A stretch of 37,633 bases of DNA from NCBI GenBank assembly GCA_012031035.1, contig JAAUUT010000047.1:1-37633 (forward strand), read 5' to 3'. The notes under the pieces were generated by a model. It searched no databases, was not told the DNA's origin, and saw only the letters and a list, made by a program, of their open reading frames with translations. This stretch comes from Candidatus Altimarinota bacterium (GTDB lineage: Bacteria > Cyanobacteriota > Cyanobacteriia > Cyanobacteriales > Microcystaceae). Below are positions 26,132 to 35,091 of this stretch, in pieces. Numbering within the stretch: the first letter of the stretch is position 1; each line of letters opens with the position of its first letter. Made by a program: the position numbers and the translations under genes.

Positions 26132-26794
26132 ATGTGCGGACGATTTAGCTTGACTCAATCTGCCGAAATTATCGCTCAAACTTTTCAGTTACTGGAAGTT
26201 CCCCCGAATTCTCCTCGATATAATATTGCCCCAACTCAGCCAGTAGCGACAATTCGACAAAATCCGGGGCGACAGTTTCAATGGATGCGATGGGGACTAA
26301 TTCCCAGTTGGGCAAAAGATTTAAGCATTGGCAATAAATTAATTAATGCTAGGGCAGAAACCCTTACAGAAAAACCATCTTTTCGCCATGCCTTCAAGCA
26401 GAGACGCTGTTTAATCATTGCTGATGGCTTTTACGAATGGCAGCAAGTAGACAATCGCAAGCAGCCTTATTATTTTCAGATGAAAGATGGTACACCTTTT
26501 GCCTTCGCTGGGTTGTGGGAAACTTGGCATTCTCCTCAAGGAGAAGAGATTATCTCTTGTACGATAATTACGACTGATGCTAACGCGATCGCCAAACCAA
26601 TTCACGCTCGCATGCCAGTTATTCTACCTTCAGATAGTTACGATCGATGGCTCGATTCTACTGTGACTGATTTTCAAATACTTCAGCGTTTGTTGCACCC
26701 CTACGATAGCGAGGCGATGAAGACTATTGCTGTTAGTCGTGCGGTTAATAATCCTGAAAATGATACGCCGGAATGTATTCAATCTTTACAATAA
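26132..26794 (+). CDS. SOS response-associated peptidase (SRAP) family, YedK/HMCES-like
   Basis: A 220-residue SRAP protein that forms a covalent thiazolidine link with abasic sites in single-stranded DNA and so shields them. After Met removal Cys2 (MCGRFSL) is the reactive residue. The other active-site residues are present: Asn72 and Glu76 in NARAET, Glu102 in DGFYEW, and His158 in PIHARMPVIL. Length is standard. It has a short shared promoter region with the divergent epimerase gene. No LexA-type box is evident to me in the 47-base gap. Confidence 0.95.
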   Translation: MCGRFSLTQSAEIIAQTFQLLEVPPNSPRYNIAPTQPVATIRQNPGRQFQWMRWGLIPSWAKDLSIGNKLINARAETLTEKPSFRHAFKQRRCLIIADGFYEWQQVDNRKQPYYFQMKDGTPFAFAGLWETWHSPQGEEIISCTIITTDANAIAKPIHARMPVILPSDSYDRWLDSTVTDFQILQRLLHPYDSEAMKTIAVSRAVNNPENDTPECIQSLQ

Positions 26795-26855
26795 ATTTTT
26801 ATCCTCGATTTAATTGATTTGATAGTTTAATTATTGCGCGATCGCAGCACTTGTA

Positions 26856-27413
26856 ATGAAAGAAATTAAAAAATGGAAAACGCTTAGTTCTCGATGGGTT
26901 GTTAATAATCAATGGTGTCGAATCAGACAAGATGAGATTGAGTTGCCTAACGGAAAAATTATTGACGATTATTTTGTTAATGTTAGACCCGAAATTGCAC
27001 TCGTTTTACCCATAACTAAAAATCAAGAGATTGTATTTGTCCGTCAATATCGTCACGGAATAGAAGATATTTTATTAGAATTGCCTGCGGGAGCTTTTGA
27101 CGGTCAAACAGAAGATAGTTTAACGGCTGCTTGTCGAGAAATGGAAGAAGAAACGGGATATGTTAGCGATCGCACGATCAAATTGGCAACCGTTTATGAT
27201 AATCCTGTCAAAGATTCTAATCGAATTCATATTTTTATTGCTCTAGATGCGTCGCCGACAGGTCAACAAAATTTAGACATAACCGAGGATATTGAAGTAA
27301 TACTGATTCCGATTCAAGAAGTAAAACAACTAATTCACAACGGACAAATCTGTGTTGCGGGAACAATTGCTGCTATTTTTTTGGGATTAGATTTTATGAA
27401 AAATATCCCTTAG
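26856..27413 (+). CDS. NUDIX hydrolase, ADP-ribose pyrophosphatase-like
   Basis: A 185-residue Nudix protein. The catalytic helix with Nudix box residues is EDSLTAACREMEEETGY (Glu, seven residues, then REMEEETG), preceded by ELPAGAFDG. That preceding Pro-Ala-Gly is typical of ADP-ribose and related sugar-nucleotide pyrophosphatases. The VRQYRHGIEDILLELPAG segment also fits that subgroup. It follows the SRAP gene by 61 bases on the same strand, so both may be cotranscribed. The actual nucleotide substrate is unknown. Confidence 0.9.
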   Translation: MKEIKKWKTLSSRWVVNNQWCRIRQDEIELPNGKIIDDYFVNVRPEIALVLPITKNQEIVFVRQYRHGIEDILLELPAGAFDGQTEDSLTAACREMEEETGYVSDRTIKLATVYDNPVKDSNRIHIFIALDASPTGQQNLDITEDIEVILIPIQEVKQLIHNGQICVAGTIAAIFLGLDFMKNIP

Positions 27414-27466
27414 TTAAGGAGATAAAATTAATTTCCTCAACCCAACTTATTTTTGCTTTTATTTAA

Positions 27467-27481
27467 GAGACTGTTTGTAAA
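27467..27481 (+). repeat. Left terminal inverted repeat of the IS
   Basis: GAGACTGTTTGTAAA, matching the other end with one difference (C versus G at position 6). Confidence 0.85.
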
Positions 27482-27558
27482 AAGAAAATAAAGAAGATAG
27501 GTAAGAGGGATGTTCAGTTATAAATCTATAAAATGAAACTCAAACAAATCAAAAAAAG

Positions 27559-28358
27559 ATGGAAAGGAGAGCTTACCCTTCAGATGTAAATGACTCAGAA
27601 TGGGAAATTATTGAACCATTACTTCGAGAAAATAAGCTCCGTGGACGGAAACGAGAAACCGACCTTAGAGAAATAGTGAATGCTATATTCTATCTACTGG
27701 AGGAAGGATGTCAATGGCGGGCACTGCCTCATGATTTTCCTAATTGGTCAACAGTAAGAACGTACTTTGACAAATGGAATCGCCAAAAAATCTGGTATCG
27801 AATTAACCAACAACTTCGAGAAGAATTAAAACGATAAGAGGGAAGAGAAAGCCAGCCCAGTGCAGCAGCAATCGATAGTCAGTCGGTGAAAACCACCGAA
27901 AAAACGGGGAAGTGTATGGCTTCGATGGAGGGAAAAAGATTAAAGGTAGAAAGCGTAATATTTTGGTAGATACATTAGGTTTGTTGCTAGAGGTGATAGT
28001 AACTGAAGCTAATGGTTCAGAACGGATTAATGGATTGGCACTATTGTTTGAATCACAAGAAAATTTAGAGAGGCTGAAGTTAATTTGGGTAGACTCAGGT
28101 TATCAAGGAGAAAAGTTTAAACAAGGGGTAGAAAGCTTGTCATCGGCTACTGTTGAAGTAATGCAACGAGAAGGGAAAGGATTCCAATTATTAGCCAGAA
28201 GATGGGTTGTAGAAAGAACTTTTGCCTGGTTGCTTCAAAAGCGACGTTTGGTGGTCGATTCTGAAAAATTACCAGAAACTAGCGAATCTTTGATTTATAT
28301 TGCTATGGTTCATTTAATGACAAAACGATTAGCTCAGAAACAAAAACAATTTTCTTAA
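27559..28358 (+). pseudogene. IS5-family transposase, interrupted by a stop codon and a -1 frameshift
   Basis: The first part (27559-27837) encodes the N-terminal domain seen in IS5 transposases: NDSEWEIIEPLL, then GCQWRALPHDFPNWSTVRTYF. It ends at an in-frame TAA (27835-27837). Past this stop the same frame continues with SAAAIDSQSVKTTEK, which holds the first catalytic Asp (codon 27874). At an A6 run (27899-27904) the frame must move back by one to reach YGFDGGKKIKGRKR in the last part (27912-28358). That part has the second Asp (VDSGYQG) and the Glu (VERTFAWL). A -1 shift in an A-tract is normal for two-frame IS5 elements, or could be a lost A. The TAA (probably from CAA) is the real inactivating change. 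Confidence 0.88.
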
Positions 28359-28365
28359 TATTTTA

Positions 28366-28380
28366 TTTACAAACACTCTC
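28366..28380 (-). repeat. Right terminal inverted repeat of the IS
   Basis: Reads GAGAGTGTTTGTAAA on the minus strand. Its first bases supply the last codons and TAA stop of the SelD-fusion gene. Confidence 0.85.
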
Positions 28381-30586
28381 TAATGATAACTTTCTGACTT
28401 TCTCGAACTACTCGACCAATAATAGAACTATCTTTATAACCAGATTTTTGTAGCTCGATTAAACAATCATTTGCATTTTCTGATGGTACTGAAGCGAGAA
28501 GTCCGCCAGAGGTTTGCGGATCGAATAGAAGAGGATATTTAGGATGACTATTAACGTCTGAAATATTACTAATATAATTAGATGCTTGTAAATTTTGCGG
28601 TTGTAGAGAACTCGTAATTCCCATTTTTATTGTTGCGATCGCGCCTTCTAAAACAGGGATCGATTCTAAATCTAATTCTACTCCTACACAAGAAGCTTTC
28701 ATCATTTCCACTAAATGTCCTAACAATCCAAATCCAGTAATATCCGTACAAGCAGTTGCACCATATTCTAAAAATATTTTTGAAGCTATTTGATTGGATA
28801 ACAACATCGATTCAACAGCATTATCAATCCATCTTCCTTTGGCTCGATACTTCATATCTGCTGCAAATAAGGTTCCCGTACCAATTGCTTTGGTTAAAAT
28901 CAATTTTTCTTCGGCTTTCATCCCACTTTTTCGTAGTAATTGTTCGGGATTAATTAACCCATTACAAGACAATCCAAATGCTAATTCTGCGCCTTCGGTT
29001 GTATGTCCTCCTACTAAAGGAGTTTCTACCTCTTTTAATACTTTTATTGCACCAGAAAGCAATTGATAAAGCGTTTCTTCAGTTTTTTCCTCTAAACTAT
29101 AAGGTATCGTCACGACGGCTAAAGCACTTTGGGGCGTTGCTCCCATTGCAAAAACATCGCTTAAACAATGATTTGTTGCAATTTGACCAAAGAGAAAAGG
29201 ATCGTCAATTAAACTGCGAAAAAAATCAATCGTGTGTATGATTAACTGATTCGATCGCACTCGAACTACCGCAGCATCGTCAGGGGAATTGAGTCCAATC
29301 AAAACATCTTTTGATTCAATAGTTTCTAATCGCTGTAGTACCTTTTCTAAAATTGTGCCACCTACTTTAGAACCACATCCAGAACAACGCATTGGAGTTT
29401 GATTTTTTTCTGTCTCTTTCATTTGAGGTAAATCTTCAAAGCGTTGCATAAATTTGCGATCGATATTATCTTTCCAACGCCACAATAAAGAAGATTGCCA
29501 ACCTAACAAAGACCAAGACGCGATCGAGTTTTTATCTCCAGTTCCAATTAAACTTAAATATCGCTTCTGTGGAATATATAGTTTTAGTTTTTTACCTAAG
29601 ATAATACGTTGTAAATTTTCAAATAAAGGTTTTCCTTGACGAACGGCAAAAACGCCTGCTTTGGGACGAGAATAATCTTGTATTGTAGCGATATCTCCCG
29701 CTGCGAAAATATGAGGATGAGAAACCGATTGTAAGGTATTTTTAACTAAAATAAATCCTTTAGCATCTGTCGTAATTCCTGATTGTTTAATCCAACTAGG
29801 TGCAGAAGCTTGAGTTACCCAAAAAATAGGGTGACATTTGATAATTAATCCCGACTGGCAGATAATTTTATCGGGTAAAATTTCGCTGACTATTTCTGGC
29901 AAATGTAGATGAATTCCTCTATCGATTAATAGTTGCTGTAAACGTTGGCTAACCCATTGATTGTGACCCGATAATAATTTTGTGTCGCGATGGAATAGAT
30001 GAATCGCTAAATTATCAAATGGTTGTCTGGCATCTTTTAAAATACGATGTAAATGCGATTGAATATTGAATGCTAGTTCGACTCCACCCGCACCACCGCC
30101 AACAATGCCAATATCGATCTTTTGTGTGGGGTTATTTCTAACAGATTTGATAATTGTATTCCAAGCTTGTAAAAACTGAGGAACGGGTTTAGCAGGAATG
30201 GTATATTCACAAGCGCCAGGAATAGAATTTGTTGCCGGGGTACTTCCTATATCTATCGATAAATAATCGAACGCAACAGGAGGATGATTCGCACAAATAA
30301 TTTTGTTATTAACTAAATCTAATCCAATTGCTCGATCGCGGTAGAATTGTGCTTTGGTAAATCTAGCCAGACGACGCAAATCGATATGAGTTTCATCAAA
30401 ACTATAGAAACCTGCTACGTGACCTGGTAGCATTCCCGAATAAGGCGTATGAGATGTATCGGTAATTAAAGTGAGTCGAACGCCAGGTAAAAGATTCATC
30501 CCCCATAATTTTAGGACGATCGCGTGGCTGTGTCCTCCACCAATAAGCACTAGATCGGTCGTTATCGGAAAGTTAGGCGATCGCAT
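28367..30586 (-). CDS. selD: Fusion of an FAD/NAD(P)H oxidoreductase and selenide, water dikinase
   Basis: A 739-residue bifunctional protein. Residues 1-390 are an NDH-2-like pyridine nucleotide-disulfide oxidoreductase, with an FAD site LVLIGGGHSHAIVLK, a second dinucleotide site IGIVGGGAGGVELAF and the closing FAAGDIAT. Residues about 400-739 are SelD, which makes selenophosphate from selenide and ATP. The catalytic Cys and Lys stand in CGSK, with Asp-rich ATP/metal sites SPDDAAVV and HTIDFF, and GGHTTEGAEL. Such fusions are known in cyanobacteria, where selenophosphate probably serves tRNA 2-selenouridine. A TTG 30 bases further upstream is possible, but ATG at 30586 is preferred. The last codons (Arg-Glu-Cys-Leu-stop) derive from the IS right end, so the native C-terminus has been replaced. 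Confidence 0.93.
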   Translation of the reverse strand: MRSPNFPITTDLVLIGGGHSHAIVLKLWGMNLLPGVRLTLITDTSHTPYSGMLPGHVAGFYSFDETHIDLRRLARFTKAQFYRDRAIGLDLVNNKIICANHPPVAFDYLSIDIGSTPATNSIPGACEYTIPAKPVPQFLQAWNTIIKSVRNNPTQKIDIGIVGGGAGGVELAFNIQSHLHRILKDARQPFDNLAIHLFHRDTKLLSGHNQWVSQRLQQLLIDRGIHLHLPEIVSEILPDKIICQSGLIIKCHPIFWVTQASAPSWIKQSGITTDAKGFILVKNTLQSVSHPHIFAAGDIATIQDYSRPKAGVFAVRQGKPLFENLQRIILGKKLKLYIPQKRYLSLIGTGDKNSIASWSLLGWQSSLLWRWKDNIDRKFMQRFEDLPQMKETEKNQTPMRCSGCGSKVGGTILEKVLQRLETIESKDVLIGLNSPDDAAVVRVRSNQLIIHTIDFFRSLIDDPFLFGQIATNHCLSDVFAMGATPQSALAVVTIPYSLEEKTEETLYQLLSGAIKVLKEVETPLVGGHTTEGAELAFGLSCNGLINPEQLLRKSGMKAEEKLILTKAIGTGTLFAADMKYRAKGRWIDNAVESMLLSNQIASKIFLEYGATACTDITGFGLLGHLVEMMKASCVGVELDLESIPVLEGAIATIKMGITSSLQPQNLQASNYISNISDVNSHPKYPLLFDPQTSGGLLASVPSENANDCLIELQKSGYKDSSIIGRVVRESQKVIIRECL

Positions 30587-30629
30587 TACAGCAAATGAGT
30601 CCAGTCTGTGAAACAACTCCTAACCTAAT

Positions 30630-32388
30630 CTAATCTTTTTCTCCAAGTTCTAGATGCCATTTCGCGATCGCTTTCTGTGCGTCTTTGTATAAATACGCAT
30701 CTGGTTCGATTAACTTAGCAGATTCAATTGCCTGCCTAATTTCTCGTTGCGCAGCGCGAGAAATAGCAAGAAAATAAATCTTTTGGTTCCAATTATTCAT
30801 AAATTGACGCGCTTCTATGTAGTTAGGTTGAGAAGGAGAAATTTGACGAAGTAAAGCGATCGCTTTAGCGTAAGATGAAGCTTGTTCGGGATCGATTAAT
30901 TTCTTGGCATTTGCAATTACATCTTGGTTAACTTGTTGTTGTTTTTGCTAAGTTTTCCCAGAATTTGAATTTTTTGTATGGCAGTTCGATAAAGAATAAC
31001 GCGATCGCGAGGAACTAATTGCGCTGCTGCGATCGCTCCCGAAAAATCTCCCGTTCTTGCCCGCCCTTCGGCAATATCTAGAATAATCTGGCTCCAACGC
31101 TCGATATCTTTTTGTGCGTCTTGATAGGCAGGCGTATTTAATTTTAACTCGCGGGACGTTCCGATCGCTTTATTAAAATCCGAAGCTTGATTGTTTGTAA
31201 GTACCATTCTGGCACGATTTAAAATATCTAGCTCGCTTGCATTCGCCAATTCGTTTATATTCCCGCCATCGTGGGGGACAGAGGGAGATAAAGGAGAAGA
31301 AGAAGAAAGAGAATTTGGTATTGGTTTTAAAGTATCGGGTTCTGCCATTTTAAGCGAACGAGTAGAGATAGCAGTGCGAGATGGCTGACTCGATTGCAAA
31401 AGTTTATAAATTGCAATAGTGAGCAGTAAAGATAAAATCAGACTAAAGCCCAAACCCGAAAAAAACCATTTAAAAGGACGAACTTGTTGGCGTACAGGAG
31501 AAGATTGCCTTTCAATGGTGCGTTTTTTAGGAGAAGGAACAATTGTAGGTGTAGGAGGCGCGACGGGAAGATCTGGCAGTTTAGGAAGGGCAACTATCGT
31601 TGTACGATCGCTCAGTTTTAAGTCAGTTTTTCTAGGATAGTTAATCTTAACGCCTAGACTGCCAACCGATACAGGTACGCTCGTGCGAGAAGGATTTAAT
31701 AAAAGTTGTTGGCTAATTTCTGGAGAAGGACTGATAACAGTAAGGGATTGAAAGGATTGCCCCTGTAGCAAGTTATATTCCCAAAGGCGATCGCGCAAAT
31801 ATTGTTCTAGTTTTGTAAGGGTAATCATCTGACGGTAGTAACGCAAAGCTTCAATGAGGGCTGCGGAAAACGTACTTTGCTCGGTTTGCATAGATTGTAC
31901 CGATAAAATTAAAGAAATTTTCATCTCTTTTGCCAGGGCGATCGCCTGTTGCCCAATTCTCATTTGGGTGAGTTTATTAAAATCTAGAAAAACACAAATT
32001 TGTCCGGTGGTTTGTTGTTGTAGCGATTCAAAAACGATCGCAACGAAATCCCCGTGTTCTCAATATCGTTAGGATTGCCATCGATAGGCAACAAAAAATC
32101 TTCTCCTCGATAATTCATCCCGTAACCACTAAAGAAAAACCAAAGCGGAGAAGATGAGCGAGTATCTCCCTTTTCTAACCAAGCGAGTAAATTTTCTCGA
32201 TTGGGATAGGTAGATAGTTTATTCAAATAAGGAGACGTATCGGTTAATAATAAAGACTGTCTAAAAGAAGTTTTTGCCTCCTCTACCAAAAATCGAGCGA
32301 AAACTTGCGCGTCAGCGACAGCATAACGCAAAGGCGCAAGAAAATGATAGCGATCGATCCCAATAGCAATACATTGAAAGTTTTCCAT
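30630..32388 (-). CDS. Caspase homologue (orthocaspase-like) with Tyr/Asn in place of the catalytic dyad, membrane-anchored (two frameshifts as read)
   Basis: The N-terminal 230 residues form a caspase-like p20 fold (FQCIAIGIDRYHFLAPLRYAV, then WFFFSGYGMNYRGEDFLLP). The His of the usual SGHG is Tyr89, and the usual LDxC is LDFN, so Cys is Asn138. It is thus a predicted non-peptidase. After a Pro-rich linker comes a membrane helix (WFFSGLGFSLILSLLLTIAIY). Then follow helical repeats of about 70 residues with conserved AIAAAQLVP and YAKAIALLRQISP phrases. The frame breaks in A5 (31988-31992) and T5 (30942-30946) on the plus strand. One added base at each joins everything to about 585 residues ending at 30630. 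A GTG at 32406 is an alternative start. Partners and role are unknown. Confidence 0.8.
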
Positions 32389-32456
32389 CTGACAAACGCA
32401 CTCCACACCGCCTAAAATAATAAAGCTATCAATTTGAAAAATATAAAGTAGTAACT

Positions 32457-32633
32457 ATGGCATGTCCTAAGAAGAAAACCTCAAAATCAAAACGTGACCA
32501 GCGCAGAGCGCACTGGAGAAATCAAGCTGCCAAAGAAGCACAAAAAGCACTCTCTCTCGGCAAATCGGTTTTGACCGGACGTTCTACCTTTGTCTATCCT
32601 CAAGATGAAGACGAAGAAGAAGAGAACGAATAA
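32457..32633 (+). CDS. rpmF: 50S ribosomal protein L32
   Basis: A 58-residue basic protein. It begins [20 protein letters not shown], the standard L32 N-terminus, and continues [27 protein letters not shown] sequence (helical, then a short strand) before an acidic tail [10 protein letters not shown]. The zinc-ribbon cysteines of some L32 proteins are reduced here to the single Cys3, as in the cyanobacterial/plastid type. It stands alone, divergent from the caspase homologue, which begins 68 bases away on the other strand. Confidence 0.95.
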   Translation: MACPKKKTSKSKRDQRRAHWRNQAAKEAQKALSLGKSVLTGRSTFVYPQDEDEEEENE

Positions 32634-32647
32634 ACTATAATCGGTAG

Positions 32648-32666
32648 GGGCGCATGACGTGCGCCC
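32648..32666. repeat. Short palindromic hairpin after rpmF
   Basis: GGGCGCA / TGCGCCC with loop TGACG, 14 bases after the rpmF stop. There is no T-run, so it is more likely a small dispersed repeat or a mRNA 3'-end stabiliser than a classic terminator. Confidence 0.5.
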
Positions 32667-32754
32667 GATCGCTGAAAAGTAAAGTACTAATACTTAGATC
32701 GGTTGGTAACTTAGTAACTGAATTAAGCTTTTTGGAATTTTATTTGTTTTCATG

Positions 32755-32780
32755 ATTCATAATTCATAATTCATAATTCA
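32755..32780 (+). repeat. Tandem ATTCATA repeat, 3.7 copies
   Basis: The 7-mer ATTCATA repeats at 32755, 32762 and 32769 with a partial fourth copy, in the gap before the sulfite-oxidase-like gene. No role is visible. Confidence 0.7.
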
Positions 32781-32827
32781 GTTGACCTAAAAGCAGTTTT
32801 GTTCGTTCCGCCTATCACTTAAGAGTT

Positions 32828-33427
32828 ATGCTAGGGAAATTCTTTAAAAAACCAGAAGCAGCAGATAGCGATCGCACTCCTCCCGGTCAATATCTAACCA
32901 ATGGCTTTCCTGTCTTAACTTACGGAGATACGCCCCAAATTAGTACCGATAACTGGCAGTTTCGGGTTTGGGGGTTAGCTACACTAAAAACCTTTAGCTG
33001 GTCGGATTTTATGAAAATGCCCCAGCACGAGTTTACCAAAGACTTTCACTGCGTTACTCGTTGGTCAAAACTGGACGTACAATGGACGGGAATCAAAGTT
33101 ACCGACTTCATGCAACTCGTCGAACTCGATCCCAAAGCGACTCACGTAGTCGAACACTGCTACGGCGGATATACGACGAATCTACCGCTAGAAGACTTTG
33201 TGAGAGAAGAGAATTTTTTTGCTCATAAATTATTTGGCGAACCGCTTCCACCCGACCATGGCGGCCCGATGCGATCGGTCGTTCCTCACCTTTATGCTTG
33301 GAAAAGTGCCAAATGGATTAACGGTCTAGAATTTCTCGATCGCGACAAACCTGGTTTCTGGGAACGCAATGGCTATCATCGACGCGGCGACCCGTGGAAG
33401 GAAGAACGCTACGGGGGCGCTTTTTAG
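32828..33427 (+). CDS. Sulfite oxidase-like molybdopterin oxidoreductase
   Basis: A 199-residue cytoplasmic protein of the sulfite oxidase superfamily (YedY/MsrP-related but without signal peptide). The molybdenum-ligand Cys is in DFHCVTRWSKLDVQWTGI near residue 74, and the cofactor-binding segment GGYTTNLPLEDF, then PPDHGGPMRSVVPHLYAWKSAKWI, is complete. It covers only the molybdopterin domain, without heme or dimerisation domains, as in short bacterial members. The true substrate is unknown. Its size and C-terminal GYHRRGDPWKEERYGG match a widely found bacterial group annotated as sulfite oxidase-like oxidoreductase. Confidence 0.93.
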   Translation: MLGKFFKKPEAADSDRTPPGQYLTNGFPVLTYGDTPQISTDNWQFRVWGLATLKTFSWSDFMKMPQHEFTKDFHCVTRWSKLDVQWTGIKVTDFMQLVELDPKATHVVEHCYGGYTTNLPLEDFVREENFFAHKLFGEPLPPDHGGPMRSVVPHLYAWKSAKWINGLEFLDRDKPGFWERNGYHRRGDPWKEERYGGAF

Positions 33428-33586
33428 CCTAACAAACGACTGATTAACGCGATCGCCTCATGTAAATCTTGCAAGCTCAACTATACATATCCTGAGTTAG
33501 ACCCTCAATCTTAACTCTAGTGTGAGGAAAACTAGGTTTAAAAGTTTGATAATAGATAAAGTGTAAGATTTTTGTAGCAAAAAATC

Positions 33587-34027
33587 ATGACTGATTTGAT
33601 GGAACGGCAAGCTTGTACGAGAGACGAGAAGATAAAGCAAATTTTAGTTGTAGATGCTTCTCTGCATAACTCGCAGTTCTTGGCAACGATCTTGGCGTTA
33701 GAAGGTTATGAGGTAACAATCGCCTCGTGTGGTTATACTGCTATTGCTAAAATTGAGGCTAATCCACCCGACCTAGTATTATTAGATGCTATCTTACCCG
33801 AACTAGATGGCATACAGGTTGCTCGGTGGATTCGATACAATCGACCCAATGTAGCTGTAATGCTTATGACAGAAAACAATAAGACAGCAACAGCGCCCTA
33901 TCCTTTTGGCATTAGAGGTTACATTAGCAAACCATTTAACTTCAAAACCTTGTTAGCGCAAATTGAATCCGTCTGTCAACTACCAACAGAGAAACTTAAT
34001 GTCGGATGCAAACAGGTAAAAGGTTAA
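33587..34027 (+). CDS. Stand-alone response regulator receiver protein
   Basis: A 146-residue single-domain CheY-like protein. The phosphoacceptor is Asp67 (VLLDAILPELDG), with the conserved Thr95 (LMTE) and Lys115 (YISKPF). The acidic pair near the N-terminus is reduced to one Asp23 (ILVVDAS), so metal binding may be altered. No output domain follows; the last about 20 residues are a polar tail. No histidine kinase gene is adjacent. It probably relays a signal to another protein, as CheY/CRR-type regulators do. Confidence 0.9.
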   Translation: MTDLMERQACTRDEKIKQILVVDASLHNSQFLATILALEGYEVTIASCGYTAIAKIEANPPDLVLLDAILPELDGIQVARWIRYNRPNVAVMLMTENNKTATAPYPFGIRGYISKPFNFKTLLAQIESVCQLPTEKLNVGCKQVKG

Positions 34028-34119
34028 TTATTAGATCTTTTATCGCAAACGCAAGCAAAAAACTATAGCCAAAAGCGATCGCCCTTGGCAGAAAAATATA
34101 AGTACAGTCGGTCTATACT

Positions 34120-35091
34120 TCAATACAAGCGACTCACGGCATAATCGGTTAATTCTGCTAAAGAGTCAAAAGATTGAGAAGGTTTAAGACAACTGAGATG
34201 TTGAACGGCTAGCTTAGCACGCTCGATGGCTAATTCCCGCGATCGCTCGATGCCATTGCTTTCTCTAACTAGCGAAAGAGCCTGTTCTATATCTCCTTCT
34301 TGAGAAAACTCCCGTTCGATTAAAACTTCTAAATAAGGTTTTTCTTCCATTGCATATAACGCTGGTGCTGTAATATTACCGCTGATGAGATCCGAACCCG
34401 CAGGTTTTCCTAAAATTTTAGTCTCGGTCGTAAAATCTAGGATGTCATCGAAAATTTGAAAAGCCAATCCCAAATCGCGACCGTACATATATAATTGCTC
34501 TGCGACTTCTGGCGAAACATCGCTAAGCAATGCGGCAGCTTTGGAACTGTTGGCGATTAATGAGGCCGTTTTGTAGTAGCTTTTTTCTAAATAAGCGTCA
34601 ATCGATAAATTAGTATTAAATCGATTCATCGCCTGCTGAATTTCTCCTTCGGCATAGTCTCGAATGACTTCAGACAAAAGTTTGACAACTTCGAGATTAT
34701 CTAAATTTGCCAGATACCAAGACGCTTGAGCAAATAAAAAGTCTCCAGCCAACACCGCAACCTGGTTGCCAAATATACTATGAACGGTGGGAACGTTACG
34801 GCGAAGTTCGGCTTCGTCGATCACATCGTCATGCACGAGACTGGCAGTATGAATCATTTCGGTGATTTCTGCCAACCTTCGGTGTCGTTGGGTAATCTCT
34901 CGATCTAGCATAGTCGCTCGCGAAACCAGCAGGACAATTGCTGGTCGAATTCGCTTTCCGCCTGCTTCAAATAAATGTTCGGCTGCCGCCTCTAGAAGCC
35001 GATGGCGGGCACCCACAAGTTTTTTAAGATTTTCTGTTAAAAGACGCAGATCGTTATCTACGGGAGCAAATAGAGATGTTGTTGAGGTCAT
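34120..35091 (-). CDS. sds: Solanesyl diphosphate synthase (long-chain trans-prenyl transferase)
   Basis: This enzyme makes the C45 side chain for plastoquinone by adding isopentenyl diphosphate units. The 323-residue protein has the first Asp-rich motif DDVID (Asp88, Asp89, Asp92) followed by LRRN, and the second one, DDILDF (Asp215, Asp216, Asp219). Upstream of it lie GGKRIRPAIVLL and, further, GDFLFAQA. Two residues before the first DDxxD there is Val-His, without the bulky aromatic residues that would limit chain length, which fits a long-chain product. Full length. In cyanobacteria this is usually named all-trans-nonaprenyl-diphosphate synthase. Confidence 0.93.
   Translation of the reverse strand: MTSTTSLFAPVDNDLRLLTENLKKLVGARHRLLEAAAEHLFEAGGKRIRPAIVLLVSRATMLDREITQRHRRLAEITEMIHTASLVHDDVIDEAELRRNVPTVHSIFGNQVAVLAGDFLFAQASWYLANLDNLEVVKLLSEVIRDYAEGEIQQAMNRFNTNLSIDAYLEKSYYKTASLIANSSKAAALLSDVSPEVAEQLYMYGRDLGLAFQIFDDILDFTTETKILGKPAGSDLISGNITAPALYAMEEKPYLEVLIEREFSQEGDIEQALSLVRESNGIERSRELAIERAKLAVQHLSCLKPSQSFDSLAELTDYAVSRLY

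Larger units (their letters stand above)
27464..28383. mobile_element. IS5-family insertion sequence, 914 bp, with TAA target duplication
   Basis: The element spans 27467-28380. Its ends are inverted repeats: GAGACTGTTTGTAAA at the left and, read inwards on the minus strand, GAGAGTGTTTGTAAA at the right (14 of 15 match). The trinucleotide TAA flanks both ends (27464-27466 and 28381-28383), a TNA target duplication as expected for the IS427-type branch of IS5. It carries a broken transposase gene. The right end lies within the 3' end of the SelD-fusion gene. Confidence 0.88.
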
